A DNA stretch of 64,000 nt from Okapia johnstoni (GCA_024291935.2 CM044314.1:22728001-22792000), one strand, 5' to 3'. Positions 11,562 to 22,987 are shown, numbered from the stretch's first letter. Numbers and translations: made by a program. The notes: generated from the letters alone by a model not told the origin.

Positions 11562-11804
11562 ATACAGAGCATTAAGTAGAGTCCCTGTGCTATAGAGTAG
11601 GTCCTTATTAGTTATCTATTTTATACATAGTAGTGTGCATATGTCAGACACAATCTCCCAATTTATCCCTCCCCCTTTCCCCCTGACAGCCATAAGTTTG
11701 TTCCTTAAATCTTTGACTCCATTCCTGTTCTGTAAATAAGTTCATTTGTGCCAATTTTTTTAGATTCCACCTATAAGCAGCATCTTATAACATTTGTCTT
11801 TTTC

Positions 11805-12093
11805 TATCAGTCCTGGGTGTTCACTGGAAGGACTGATACTGAAGGTGAAACTCCAGTATTTTGGCCACCTGATGCGAAGAGCTGACTCATTTGAAAAGAC
11901 CCTGATGTTGGGAAAGATTGAAGGCAGGAGGAGAAGGGGACAACAGAGGATGAGATGGTTAGATGGCATCATCGACTCAATGGACATGAGTTTGGGTAAA
12001 CTCCGGGAGTTGGTGATGGACAGGGAGGCCTGGTGTGCTGCGGTTCATGGGGTCGCAAAAAGTCGGACATGACTGAGCCACTGAACTGTCTGA
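11805..12093 (+). mobile_element. BovB LINE, 5'-truncated, inserted in L1
   Basis: This is the terminal 290 bp of BovB ending 'gagccactgaact'. L1 sequence continues on both sides. No clear target duplication is visible. Confidence 0.9.
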
Positions 12094-12397
12094 CTTACTT
12101 CACTCAGTATGACAATCTCTCGGTCCATCCATGTTGTTGCAAATGGCATTATTTAATTCTTTTTCATGACCGAGTAATGTTCCAATGTATATATGTACCA
12201 CATGTCTTTATCTATGCCTCTGTTGATGGACATTTAAGTCACTTCCATGTCCTGATTGTGTAAATAGTGTTGCAATGAACATTGAGATGCATGTATGTTC
12301 TCAAATTGTGTTTTCAAATATGTTCTGGTTATATGCCCAGAAATGGGACTGCTAGATCTTTATTTTTAGTTTTTTAAGAAACCTCTGTACTGCTCTT

Positions 12398-12612
12398 TGG
12401 CTTCCCAGGTGGCACAGTGGAAAAAATCTGCTTGCCAATGGAGGAGTCACAAGAGATGTGAGTTCAATCTCTAGGTCTGGAAGATCCTGTTGGGTAGTAA
12501 AAGGCAACTCACTCCAGTTATTCTTGCTTAGAAAATTCCATGGGCAGAGGAGCCTGGTAAGCTACAGTCCATGGGGTTGCAAGGAGTTGGACGTGACTGA
12601 GCACACATACAT
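12398..12612 (+). mobile_element. Bov-tA SINE inserted in L1
   Basis: The head starts 'ggcttcccaggtggcacagt', and the body ends 'gacgtgactgagcaca'. tactgctctttg (about 12387-12398) and tactgttctctg (about 12617-12628) look like diverged target copies. Confidence 0.9.
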
Positions 12613-12842
12613 TCATACTGTTCTCTGTAATGGCTGTACCAATTTATATTGCCATCAACAGTGCAAAAGGGTTCTGTTTTCTCCACACCCTCTCCAGAAC
12701 TTATTGTTTGTAGGCTTTTTGATTATGTACATGCTGATTAGTGTGAGATAATACCTCATTGTAGTTTTGATTTGCATTTCTCTAATAATTAGTGATGTTG
12801 AGCATCTTTTCATCTGCTTTTGGCCATCTGTATGTCTTTTTT

Positions 12843-13481
12843 AGAGCTGGAGGAATCAGGCTCCCTGACTTCAGACTATACTACAAAGCTATATTCATCA
12901 AAACTGTATGATGCTGGCACAAAACAGAAATATAAATCAATGGAACAAGATAGAAAGTCCAGAAATAAACCCACACACCTGTGATCACCTAATCTTCAAC
13001 ATAGGAGGCAAGAATATACAATGGATGAAAGACGGACTGTCTTAAATAAGTGGTGCTAGGAAAACTGGACAATTACATGTAAAAGAATGAAGTTAGAACA
13101 TTCCCTAACACTGTACACAAAAATAAATCCAAAATAGTTTAAAGATCTAAATATAAGGCTGGATGTTATAAAACTCTTATTAGAGAAAAACATAGACAGA
13201 GCACTCTCTGATATAAATTGCAGCAAGATCTTTTTGGATTCATCTGCTAGATTTATGGAAATAAAAACAAAAATAAATAAATGGAACCTAATTAAACTTA
13301 AAAATTTTTGCACAGCAAAAGAAACCATAAACAAAATGAAAAGACAATCCACAAAGTGGGAGAAAATATTTGCAAATGAATTGACAGACAAGGGATTAAT
13401 CTCCAAAATATCCAAACAGCTCAATATTAAAAAACAGACAACCCAAGTAAAAAACGGGCAGAAAATCTAAATAAACATTTT
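12843..13481 (+). pseudogene. L1 ORF2 C-terminal segment, inverted relative to its own 3' part
   Basis: On the plus strand this is L1 ORF2 downstream of the reverse transcriptase, starting 'ctggaggaatcaggctccct' and ending '...aaataaacattttccc'. Its end abuts, in L1 coordinates, the start of the minus-strand part at 12842 with almost nothing lost. It is broken by stops; the longest open piece is 13234-13470. This arrangement is the signature of twin priming. Confidence 0.88.
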
Positions 13482-13492
13482 CCCATGCATTT

Positions 13493-14360
13493 GTTAACGA
13501 GGCAAAAGTGCTCTCACCCTTTCTTTCTATTCACAGCCGCCTTTATCCATTTATTTGCTTCTTTGTAACTACTTTTTTTTTTGTCATGCTGCTATCTTCT
13601 GGATTTATCTCTCATCTCTTACCAATTTACAGTCAGTCAACTGTACCTCAGAGGAGTAGTTCAAAGGTGGGCAACACATAAAGTTGAATGCAATATTGCC
13701 AGCTCTTTGCTCTTATTTTTCATTTTTGCATAGACTACTGTTGCTCTATTATGCCCCTTATCCCCGTTGATTTTAGAAGTATGCCGTGAGGGTAGAGTAA
13801 TCAGATAGTGGCGGTCTGATAAAATGATCTCCCCCTTCTCTGTTTTTTAGAGATACATTCTTTTCATTAAAAGCCCCAAATTAAATACTACTACTGATTA
13901 TCAACCTTTAAAATAAAAAAATAAAAACCTTAACGCACTCATATTTAGCAAGATCAGTTTGGTGCTAAATTATACCTACAAAAAAGCAATTTTTGTCTAA
14001 TTATGTTAATTTCATATATATGTTGTAATCAATGTTTGTATTAACTTCCCACACTCAAAAGACATTGATTTCTCTTGAAGAAGTTAAAGGCATCATTAAA
14101 ATTAAGAGAAGTCCACTTTACAAAGTATGTTTGCAACAAAAAACCCTAGCGTAAAATCCCAAAGTCACTTCAGGTACATATTTTGCCACTTTTTGTATGT
14201 TTGTTCTCTTTTTTCAGAAATAGTAGAAATCAGATTGATTCATTGCACCCTATGTTCATGAAACAGGAAGTTTCATTTCATAAATATAATTTACCCATGA
14301 GAATTGTGGCTGGGTAAGGGGATTTTCACTGTTAGGACAACACAAATTGCAGTTTCTAAC
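13493..14360. other. Unassigned AT-rich sequence
   Basis: No repeat or gene recognised. Confidence 0.4.
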
Positions 14361-14364
14361 ATTT

Positions 14365-15180
14365 TTCTTTTTAAAAAAGCTATGTTGACATATAGATGAA
14401 ATGTAATAAAGTGTGTGGATTTAAAGACTATAATTTGATGAACTTTAATATATGTATATACCTGTGAAAACATCAGCACAATCAAGAAGATGAAGATATC
14501 CATTAGTTCATTCCCAATAGTTTTCTGCTGCCTTTTTATAATCTTTTCATGCTATGACTCCCATCTTAGCTCTAGGCAACTACCCACCTACATCCGTCAC
14601 TGTATCTTTTGTGTTTATTAAAATTTTAATAAATGGAACCATACAATATGTATTTTTTTTTGCCTGACTTTCTTCTTTGTTTGCAATTATTTTGATATGC
14701 ATTCATGTCATAGAACTATCATTAGCCCATTCCTTTTTTATTTCAGGGTATTGTTACATTGTTTGTTTATCCATTCACCTTTTGACTATTAAATTCAGCT
14801 GCTGTGAAAATTCATGTTTAAGTATTTGTATAGAGACATGTTTAGTGTCTTGTAAACACTTAGGAGGATACATTTATCTTTTTAAGATAAATGCCAGGTA
14901 GTTTTCCAAAATAATTGTATAATTTTGCATTCTTATCAGCAGTATATGAGAAGTTCAGTTCCTCTGTATCTTTTCCAATATATGGTATGGTCAGTCTTTG
15001 AAATTTTAGCCATACTAATAGGTGTGGAGTAGATGCTCATTGAGGTTTCCATTTGCATTTTCCTAATGGCTAATGATGCTGAACATTTGTTCATGTTCCT
15101 TTTTTAATGAAGTGTCTGTTCAAGTAGTTTGCTCATTTAAAAATTTTAGCTATTTATTAATTTATTGAGCTTTGAGATTT
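14365..15180 (-). mobile_element. Old L1 3' UTR region
   Basis: On the minus strand this resembles the 3' UTR of an ancient L1 (L1M group). In the plus-strand view, 'aataaatggaaccatacaat', 'aataggtgtggagtagatgc' and 'catttgcattttcctaatgg' appear in the expected order. Confidence 0.7.
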
Positions 15181-15507
15181 CTTTATGAATTATGTCTAGT
15201 CTCAACTTGAGTTTTTCTGCCTAGAGCCCTTTCCAAAGAGTTAGTTTTCTTTTAGTGGAAACAAACATCTGTTAACTTTATCTGAGCAGAGATAGTGGCT
15301 GACATCTTTTCTCAGTCATTTTACAGGCAAAGTTAGAAATGATGTAGCTTGAAAAGAGTATGGGTTCACACTTATCTTTCTATTTGAACACCACACTTTC
15401 TAAGTTTTATTTGCCTTGTACTCATTTAGAAGATTTCAAATATATTAATTCCATTTCCTGAGCTTCTGTTCAGATGATATTCTGCAAGTAAACTTATCAT
15501 AATATAC
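15181..15507. other. Unassigned sequence
   Basis: Nothing recognised. Confidence 0.4.
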
Positions 15508-15708
15508 TGCTGCTGCTAAATCGCTTCAGTCGTGTCCGACTCTGTGCGACCCCATAGACAGCAGCCCACCAGGCTTCGCCATCCCTGGGATTCTCCAGGC
15601 AAGAATACTGGAGTGGGTTGCCATTTCCTTCTCCAGTGCATGAAAGGGAAAAGTGAAAGTGAAGTCGCTCAGTCGTGTCCGACTCTTAGCGACCCCATGG
15701 GCTGCAGC
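15508..15708 (-). mobile_element. BOV-A2 SINE, 5'-truncated
   Basis: One complete Bov-A monomer, the linker and part of the second monomer are present. The element stops at 'gggctgcagcc' (15708), so its 5' end is missing. Confidence 0.9.
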
Positions 15709-15732
15709 CTATCATATGTTGCTAAAAAATAC

Positions 15733-16080
15733 ATTTGTCATGTCCAGCACTTTGCAACCCCATGGACTGCAGCACACCAGGCTTTCCTGCACTTCACTAT
15801 CTCCTGTAGATTGCTCAAACCCATGTTCACTGAGTCAATGATGCTATCCAACCATCTCATCCTCTTTTGCCCCTTTCTTATCCTCATTCTCACTTGCCTT
15901 CATGGATTACAGCCTTGTTGTGGCAAGGGGGCTTGCATAACTCAATGAAGCTATGAGTCATAGCCACCCAAAATGGACAGGTTATACTGGAGAGCTCTGA
16001 CAAAATGTGGTCCATAGGAGGAGGGAATGGCAAACCACTCCTGTATTCTTGTCTCAAGAACCCCATGAACAGTATGAAAA
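15733..16080 (-). mobile_element. BovB composite 1: BovB 3' end joined to inverted BovB 5' region
   Basis: 15739-15898 is the BovB 3' end on the minus strand. From 15899 the sequence becomes BovB 5' region on the plus strand ('cttgcataactcaatgaagc', then 'gagggaatggcaaaccactc'), stopping at 'agtatgaaaa' (16080). gctaaaaaatac (15721-15732) and gataaaaataaac (16081-16093) look like diverged target copies, so it probably inserted as one unit. Confidence 0.75.
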
Positions 16081-16297
16081 GATAAAAATAAACAAACAAA
16101 CAGGCATTTAGATTATAAAAATGTTGAAAGTGTCTATAATGTAATTGGAGATCCACGTCTTGGTTCTTGAATGCCTCATCAAGGGTGTGATTGTAATTTT
16201 TCTTTCACAGCCTTGATATATTTCTCTACCTCTCATTCTGTAATAATTTTTGACAACTACAGCTAGAAGCTTTACTATGTTCCCATAAAAATGATCA

Positions 16298-16501
16298 TGT
16301 TGTTGTTGTTGTTCAGTCACCTAGTTGTGTCTGACTCTTCTTGACCCCATGGACTGCAGCACACCAGGCCTCCCTGTCCCTCATCATCTCTCAGAGCTTG
16401 CCCAACTTCATGTCCACTGAATCCCTGATGTCCACTGGAGGAGGGAATGGCAAACCACTACAGTATTCTTGCCGTGAGAACCCCGTGAACTGTATAAAAA
16501 G
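16298..16501 (-). mobile_element. BovB composite 2: same architecture and same right end
   Basis: A (TTG)n tail and the minus-strand BovB 3' end (to about 16430) are followed by plus-strand BovB 5' region (16432-16500) ending 'tgtataaaaa', the same BovB position as composite 1. tgatca at 16292-16297 and 16502-16507, with A-runs before both, marks a target duplication. Its junction lies at a different place from that of composite 1. Confidence 0.75.
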
Positions 16502-16602
16502 TGATCACTAACGGACTCCAAATTTTCACGAACAGTACTACACATTTATGGAGATGTATGGAGACAAATAGAAATAAGATAAAATAAAAGTGAAGTGGAA
16601 CC

Positions 16603-17328
16603 AAAGAGCCTCTTGATGAGGGGGGGAGGAAGTGAGTGAAAAAGTTGGCTTGAAACTCAGCGTTAAAAAAATTAAAATCATGACATCCAGTTCCCTGACT
16701 TCATGGAAAATAGATGGGGAAAAATTGGAAACAATGAAGTATTTTTTCTTGAGCTCCACTGCTGACAGTGACTACAACCATAAAATTAAAAGATGCTTGC
16801 TTCTTGGAAGAAAAGTTATGACAAATCTAGGCAGTGTATTAAAAAGCATAGACATCATTTGCTGACAAAGGTCTATATAGTCAAAGCTATGGTTTTTCCA
16901 GTAGTCATGTATGGATGTGAGAGTTGGAGGATAAAGAAAGCTGAGCACCAAAGAATTTATGCTTTCAAACTGTAGTGCTGGAGAAAACTCTTGAGAATCC
17001 CTTGGACAGCAAGGAGATCAAACCAATCAATCCTAAAGGAAATCAACCCTGCATATTCATTGGAACAACTGTTGCTGAAGTGGAAGTTCCAATACTTTGG
17101 CCAGTTGATGCAAAGAACTAACTCATTGAAAAAAGACTTTGGTGCTGGGAAAGACTGAAGGCTAAAGGAGAAGGGGGCAGGAGAGGATGAGATGGTTAAA
17201 TAGCATCACTGACTCAATGGACATGAATTTGAGTAAACTCCAGGTGATAGTGCACAACAGAGGTGCCTGGTATGCTACAGTCCACGGAGTCGCAAAGAGT
17301 TGGAGACGATTTAGCAACCAAACAGCAT
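16603..17328 (+). mobile_element. BovB LINE, 3' half
   Basis: It starts within the reverse transcriptase gene just after the catalytic block ('aagagcctcttgatgag') and runs to the terminal 'ggagacgatttagcaacc'. The reading frame is broken several times; 16632-16865 and 16793-16975 are decayed pieces of it in different frames. Confidence 0.88.
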
Positions 17329-17640
17329 CAGCTTGAGAACAAACACAATAATACAAATATAAAGTGTATTTCTAGAGTTTTAAAAATCTCATTATACATT
17401 GAAGAGTTGCCTTTTTTTTCTTTTGAAATTAGAAATCTTGTTTGAACAGTTAAGTTGTCGTTTTCTTTTGTTTTGAAATTTGAAATCTTGTTTTTGAATT
17501 ATTGAAAAGGGATGTAGAAAGTGATTCCCCATCCAGTAAGACTGTACAAAATAGGATCTTATTTTCAAATTTACACTTTACCATACTAGAATGATGTGTT
17601 GTCGGTGATAGTACAGTTGATTGCAAAAACTAAGAAGAAC
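17329..17640. other. Unassigned sequence with a local direct repeat
   Basis: A motif like 'ttttgaaatttgaaatcttg' occurs twice about 50 bp apart (near 17419-17443 and 17469-17493). Otherwise nothing is recognised. Confidence 0.45.
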
Positions 17641-17849
17641 ATGTTCCCTGGTGGTTCAGACAGAAAAAAGAATCTGCCTGCAATGCAGGAGACCCAGGTT
17701 TGATCCCTGGGTTGGGAAGATTCTTTGGAGAAGGGAATGGCTATTCACTCCAGTATTCTGGCCTGGAGAACTTCATGGACAGAAGAGCCTGGAGGGCTAC
17801 AGTCCAAGGGGTCACAAAGAGTCAGCCATGACTGGGTGACTAACACACA
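17641..17849 (+). mobile_element. Bov-tA SINE
   Basis: tRNA-Glu-like head with pol III A/B-box-like segments ('tggtggttcag', 'ggtttgatccc'), then Bov-A body. It is followed by an (AC)n run at 17856-17879. Confidence 0.92.
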
Positions 17850-17855
17850 AGTTTA

Positions 17856-17879
17856 CACACACACACACACACACACACA
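17856..17879 (+). repeat. (AC)n microsatellite at SINE tail
   Basis: A dinucleotide run directly downstream of the SINE 3' end. Confidence 0.9.
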
Positions 17880-18151
17880 TTGTCATGAGACTGATGCTCT
17901 TATTTGAGGACATTTACAGGGGACATTTGGGGAAGGTTAATAAAAAGAAACTCTTGCTTAAAGTCATTAGCTCTTTTTTAAAATTTAATTTAATTTTTAG
18001 TTGGAAGATAATTATATTACTGTGATGGTTTCTGCCATACATCAACATGAATCAGCCATAGGCATACACATGTCCCCTCCCTCTTAAACTTCCCTGCCAC
18101 CTCCCTCCCCATTCCACCCATCTAGATTGTCACAGAGCACCAGTTTTGGGT

Positions 18152-18335
18152 TCCCACTGGCTCTTCCAAATGCAGGAGACTGGGATTAGATTCCTAGGTT
18201 GGGGAGATCGCCTGGAGAAGGGAATAAATACCCACTCCAGTTTTCTTGCCTGGAAAAAAATTCCACGGACATAGGAACTTGGTGGGCTATAGTACACGGG
18301 GTTGCAAAGAGTTGGACATGACTGAGCAACTAACA
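18152..18335 (+). mobile_element. Bov-tA SINE inserted in L1 3' UTR
   Basis: The head is partial (from 'ggctcttccaaatgcagg') and the body is complete, ending 'gactgagcaactaacac'. A CA-rich run follows (18336-18354). L1 sequence expected between 18150 and 18360 is absent, so the insertion coincides with a deletion of L1 3' UTR. Confidence 0.88.
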
Positions 18336-18897
18336 CGCACACGCACACACACACAGTAGTTTTATTCCTAGTTTTTAAAGAAATCTCCATTCTGTTCTCC
18401 ATAGTGACTATATCAATTTGCATTCCCACCAACAGTGCAAGACGTTTCCCTTTTTGCCACACCCTTTCCAGCATTTATTGTTTGTAGATTTTTTGATGAT
18501 GGCCTTTCTGACCTGTGTGAGGTGATATCTCATTGTAGTTTTGATTTGCATTTCTCTAATAATGAGCGATGTTAAGCATCTTTTCATGGCCTTATTAGCC
18601 ATCTGTTTAGGTCTTCTGCCCACTTTTTGACTGGGTTGTTTGTTTTTCTCATATTGAACTGCATGAACTGCTTGTATAATTTGGAGATAAATCTTTGTCA
18701 GTTATTTCATTTGCTAATCTGAAGGTTGTCTTTTCTTACAGTTTCTTTTGTTGTGCTAAAGCTTTTAAGTATAATTATGTCCCATTTGTTTATTTTTGAT
18801 TTTATTTCTATTACTCTAAGGAGGTAGGTCATAGAGGATCTTGCTATGATTTATGTCAGAGTCAAAGAGTGTTCTCCCTATGTTTTCCTCTAAGAGC

Positions 18898-18990
18898 TTT
18901 TTTTTTTTTTTTTTGACATACATGTAAGTGCTTTTTTTTTTCTTTAGTTTTTTAGTTTTACTTTTATTGTTTTTTTATTTTTTTTTTTTA
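18898..18990. repeat. T-rich insert inside L1 ORF2
   Basis: L1 normally reads straight through here ('cctctaagagttt...tagtttctgg'). Instead about 90 bp of T-runs with a short mixed piece ('gacatacatgtaagtg') separate the two halves. It could be the poly(A) tail of a retro-insertion lacking a body, or tail expansion. Confidence 0.6.
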
Positions 18991-19344
18991 TAATTTCTGG
19001 TCTTACCTGTAGGTCTTTAATCCATTGTAAGTTTATTACTGTGTGTGATGTTATAAAATGTTCTAACTTCATTCTTTTACACGTAGCTGCCCAATTTTCC
19101 CAGCATCATTTATTGAAGAGACTATCTTTTCTCCATTGTATGTTTTTGCCTCTTTTGTCAAAGATAAGGTGCCCACAGGTGCATGGATTTATCTCCAGAC
19201 TTTTTATATTGCTCCATTGGTCTATATTTCTGTTTTTGTGGCAGTACCATAATATCTTGATGACTGTAGCTTTATAGTATAGTCTGAAGTAAGAAGGTTG
19301 ATTCCTTCAGCTCCATTCTTCTTTCCCAAGATTGCTTTGGCTAT

Positions 19345-19924
19345 TCATGATCTTTTGTGTTTCCATACAAACTGTGAAATTATTTGTTCTAGTTCTGTGA
19401 AAAATACCAATGGCAGTATGATAAGGATTGCATGGAATCTATAGATTGCTTTGGGTAGTGAGTGCATTTTCACAACACTGATTCTTTCAATCCAAGAACA
19501 TGGTATATCTCTCCATCTATTTGTGTCATCTTTAATTTCTTTCATCAGTATATTATAGTTTTCTGCATATATGTCTTTTGTCTCTGGGTAAATTCATTGC
19601 TAAATATTTTATTCCTTTTGTTGCAATGGTGGATGGGATTGTTTACTTAATTTCTCTTTCTGATTTTTCATTGTTAGTGTATAGGAGTGCAAGGGATTTC
19701 TGTGTATTAATTTTGTATCCTGTGACTTTACTATATTCATTAATTATCACTAGCAATTTTCTGCTGGCATCTTTAGAGTTTTCTATGAGAAGAATCATGT
19801 CATCTGAAAACAGTGAGAGTTTTACTTCTTTTCCAGTCTGGATTCCTTTTATTTTTTGTCTTCTCTGATTGCTGTGGCTAAGACTTCTAAAATTATGTTG
19901 AATAGTAGTGATGAGAGTGAGCAC
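19345..19924 (-). pseudogene. L1 ORF2 reverse transcriptase, decayed
   Basis: On the minus strand, 19643-19924 translates to the stretch around the polymerase active site. The residues FSDDMI stand where the family has FADD, so the motif carries one substitution. The later piece 19345-19545 corresponds to the region after the palm ('[18 protein letters not shown]' area) in another frame. The region is split by stops and frameshifts, and the endonuclease domain is missing because of 5' truncation. It cannot make an active enzyme. Confidence 0.85.
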
Positions 19925-20045
19925 CCTTGTTTTGTTCCTGATTTTAGAGGAAATGTTTCCAGTGTTCCACCATTAAGAATAATATTTGCTGTAGGTTTGT
20001 TGTATATGCCCTATCAATTCTTTTTGATTTCTTCATTTAACTTGA

Positions 20046-20967
20046 AAGTAGCCATCAATAGAAATTACAGGAATTTGGACCAAAAACATTTACTTTGGCT
20101 TTAGGTCTCTGTGTACCTGTGCAGGGTGTGATAAAATAAAATAAATGTAGTAACTGAAAGAAGTAAATACAATCTAAGCGGATCTCAGATAGCTGTAAAA
20201 TTGGACTCATGCTGCATGTTACAATGGAAGTTCACACAGTAGAAAAATACATTTCTAATGGAAGGAAGATGGAAATAGATCTATATATTTGGAGTAAATT
20301 TAAACACACTTTTGAGGTTAAAAAAAAGAGAGAAGTTATTAGAGCAAGGGACAAGAAACTGATTTCTTGGCCAGAGGGGCAATGAAAATGCTTCCTTTAC
20401 ATATTTTAAATCTGACTCAGAAACAGGATTTAGTAACAGAGGAGAAGAACTTCAAAGATGAATAATGGTAAAATATTTATTTCGGCTTAAAAATTTGTTA
20501 TGCTGTTTATTTTCTGTGGTGACTAATTTTTTGCATGCTGTAATTGAAAAATGAGAAAAACTTCTACCATGTTTGAGAGGAGTTATATAATACTGAGGAA
20601 TATCTTTATGTCAAAATTATTTTGCACTTTGTATCTTATAATACATCATAAAAAGAGACATTTTGGACTTTCTTTTCATCCTTCTCATATACTGTCAATT
20701 TTAAGAAAGCCTATTTCAAATATTCCACAGAAAAGATTGGCATGATCCCATGAGTGGAGTCTGAGAAATACTGTCCAGGGGAAGTAAAAAACATGTGAGA
20801 TTTGAGAAGTCTCTGAGTCTGATTGGAACTACACATAAGTCCTCAGCATCACAGCTATAGTTAGGAGACAATGCAGCAAACAAGACTGATGCTCAAGCCA
20901 CACGCATGTAAAGACAGATATTGGATTATATCCATTATCATACCACCAGAGTAAATGAATTTCCCTA
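20046..20967. other. Unassigned AT-rich sequence
   Basis: Nothing recognised between the L1 5' truncation and the BovB target site. Confidence 0.4.
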
Positions 20968-21320
20968 GTATAGTATAAAAGTAGGAAGTCAAGAAATACC
21001 TTGAGTAACAGGCAATTTTGGCCTCGGAGTACAGAATGAAGCAGGGCAAAGGCTAATAGAGATTTGCCAAGAGAACGCACTAATCATAGCAAACACCCTC
21101 TTCCAACAACACAAGAGAAGACTCTACACATGGACATCACCAGATGGTCAACACTGAAATCAGATTGATTATATTCTTTGCAGCCAAAGATGGAGAAGTT
21201 CTACACAGTCAGCAAAAACAAGACCAGGAGCTGAGTATGGCACAGACCATCAACTCTCTCTTGCCAAATTCACACTGAAATTAAAGAAAGTAGGGAAAAC
21301 CACTGGACCATACAGGTATG

Positions 21321-21598
21321 CTGCTGCTGCACCTAAGTTGTGTCAGTCGTGTCCGACTTTGTGTGACCCCAAAGACGGCAGCCCACCAGCCTCCCCCGTC
21401 CCTGGGATTGTCCGGGCAAGAACACTGGAGGGGGTTGCCATTTCCTCCTCCAATACATGAAAGTGAAAAGTGAAAGTGAAGTCACTCAGTCGTGTCTGAC
21501 TCTTCACGACCCCATGGACTACAGCCTACCAGTCTCCTCCATCCATGGGATTTTCCAGGCAAGAATACTGGAGTGGGTCGCCAGCACCTTCTCTGATT
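21321..21598 (-). mobile_element. BOV-A2 SINE nested in BovB
   Basis: A Bov-A dimer with its linker. caggtatg at 21313-21320 and 21599-21606 is the duplicated BovB target. BovB reads continuously across if the SINE is removed, so the SINE is younger than this BovB copy. Confidence 0.94.
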
Positions 21599-21775
21599 CA
21601 GGTATGACCTAAATCAAATCCCTTACGATTATACAGTGGAAGTGAGAAATAGATTCAAGGGATTAGATCTGATAGACAGAGTGCCTGAAGAATATAGACG
21701 GAGGTTCATGACATTGTACAGGAGGCAGGGATTAAGATCATCCCCAAAGAAAAGAAATGCAAAAAGGCAAAATGG

Positions 21776-22987
21776 TTGTCTGAGGAGGACTTACAAATAG
21801 CTGTGAAAAGAAGAGAAGCAAAAAGCAAAGGAGAAAAGGAAAGATATTCCCATTTGAATGCAGTGTTCCAAAGAATAGCAAGGAGAGATAAGAAACCCTT
21901 CCTCAGTCATCAGTGCAAAGAAATAGAGGAAAACAATAGAATGGAAAAGGCTAGAGATCTCTTCAAGAAAGTTAGAGATACCAAGGGAACGTTTCATGCA
22001 AAGATGGGCTCAATAAAGGATAGAAATGGTATAGACCTAACAGAAGCTGAAGATATTAAGAAGAGGTGGCAAGAATACACAGAAGAACTGTACAAAAAAG
22101 ATTTTCATGACCCAGATAATCAGGATGGTGTGATCACTCACCTAGAGCCAGACATCCTGGAATGGGAAGTCAAGTGGGCCTTAGAAAGCATCACTACCAA
22201 CAAAGCTAGTGGAGGTGATGGAATTCCAGTTGAGCTATATCAAATCCTAAAAGATGATGCTGTGAAAGTGCTGCACTCAATATGCCAGCAAATTCGGAAA
22301 ACTCAGCAGTGGCCACAGGACTGGAAAAGGTCAGTTTTCATTCCAATCCCAAAAAAACGCAATGCCAAAGAATGCTCACACTACTGCACAATTGCACTCA
22401 TCTCACAGGTTGGTAAAGTAATGCTCAAAATTCTCCAAGCCAGGGTTCAACAGTATGTGAACCATGAATTTCCAGATGTTCAAGCTGGATGTAGAAAAGG
22501 CAGAGGAACCAGAGATCAAATTGCCAACATCTGTTGGATCATCTAAAAGGCAAGAGAGTCCCAGAAAAACATCTATTTCTGCTTTATGGACTATGTCTTT
22601 ACCAAAGACATTGACTGTGTGGACCACAACAAACTGTGTAAAACTCTTAAAGAGATGGAAATACCAGACCACCTGACCCTCCTCTTGAGAAACCTGTATG
22701 CAGGTGAGGAAGCAACAGTTAGAACTGGACATGGAACAATAGACTGGATCCAAATAGGGAAAGGAGTACATCAAGGATGTATATTGTCATTCTGCTTGTT
22801 TAACTTATATGCAGAGTACATCATGAGAAATGCTGGGCTGGATGGAGCACAAACTGGAATCAAGATTGCTGGGAGAAATATCAATAATTTCAGATATGCA
22901 GATGACACCACCCTTATGGCAGAAAGTGAAGAGGAACTAAAGAGCCTCTTGATGAAAGTGAAAGAGGAGAGTGAAAAGTTGTCTTAA
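21776..22987 (+). pseudogene. BovB reverse transcriptase pseudogene
   Basis: Two open stretches lie in the same frame: 21776-22546 (256 codons) and 22586-22987 (133 codons). They are separated only by one stop codon (TAA at 22544-22546) where BovB normally codes for a residue after 'CWII'. The first covers the linker and the RT fingers. The second covers the palm, with the B motif 'HQGCILSFCLFNLY' and the active site 'RYADDTTL'. The frame is then lost by a one-base deletion near 22978 ('gaaaagttg'), and the C-terminal region continues in another frame (23014-23262). This is an RTE-type enzyme that would reverse-transcribe BovB RNA at the target site. This copy is dead, and the endonuclease is truncated. 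Confidence 0.9.

Larger units (their letters stand above)
11141..12842 (-). mobile_element. Old L1: 3' UTR and end of ORF2 (minus-strand part of an inverted L1)
   Basis: Read on the minus strand this is the 3' portion of an old mammalian L1. It includes the typical 'gttgatggacatttaagtc' and 'gatttgcatttctctaataa' blocks (plus-strand view). It is interrupted by a hAT-like element (11279-11561), a BovB (11805-12093) and a Bov-tA (12398-12612). At 12842 it switches to L1 sequence on the opposite strand. cccatgca at 11129-11136 and 13482-13489 probably marks the target duplication of the whole insertion. Confidence 0.88.
17975..20045 (-). mobile_element. L1, 5'-truncated, minus strand
   Basis: The 3' end is at the left (about 17975-18150, 'ccataggcatacacatgtcc' in plus view), with the 3' UTR shortened around an inserted SINE. 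ORF2 follows and extends to the 5' truncation near 20045, within the reverse-transcriptase region. A T-rich insert at 18898-18990 interrupts it. Confidence 0.88.

Noticed and set aside
17641..17849. SINE heads as functional tRNA-Glu genes
   Set aside because: A- and B-box-like motifs are present, but the acceptor and anticodon stems do not pair and a Bov-A body follows directly.
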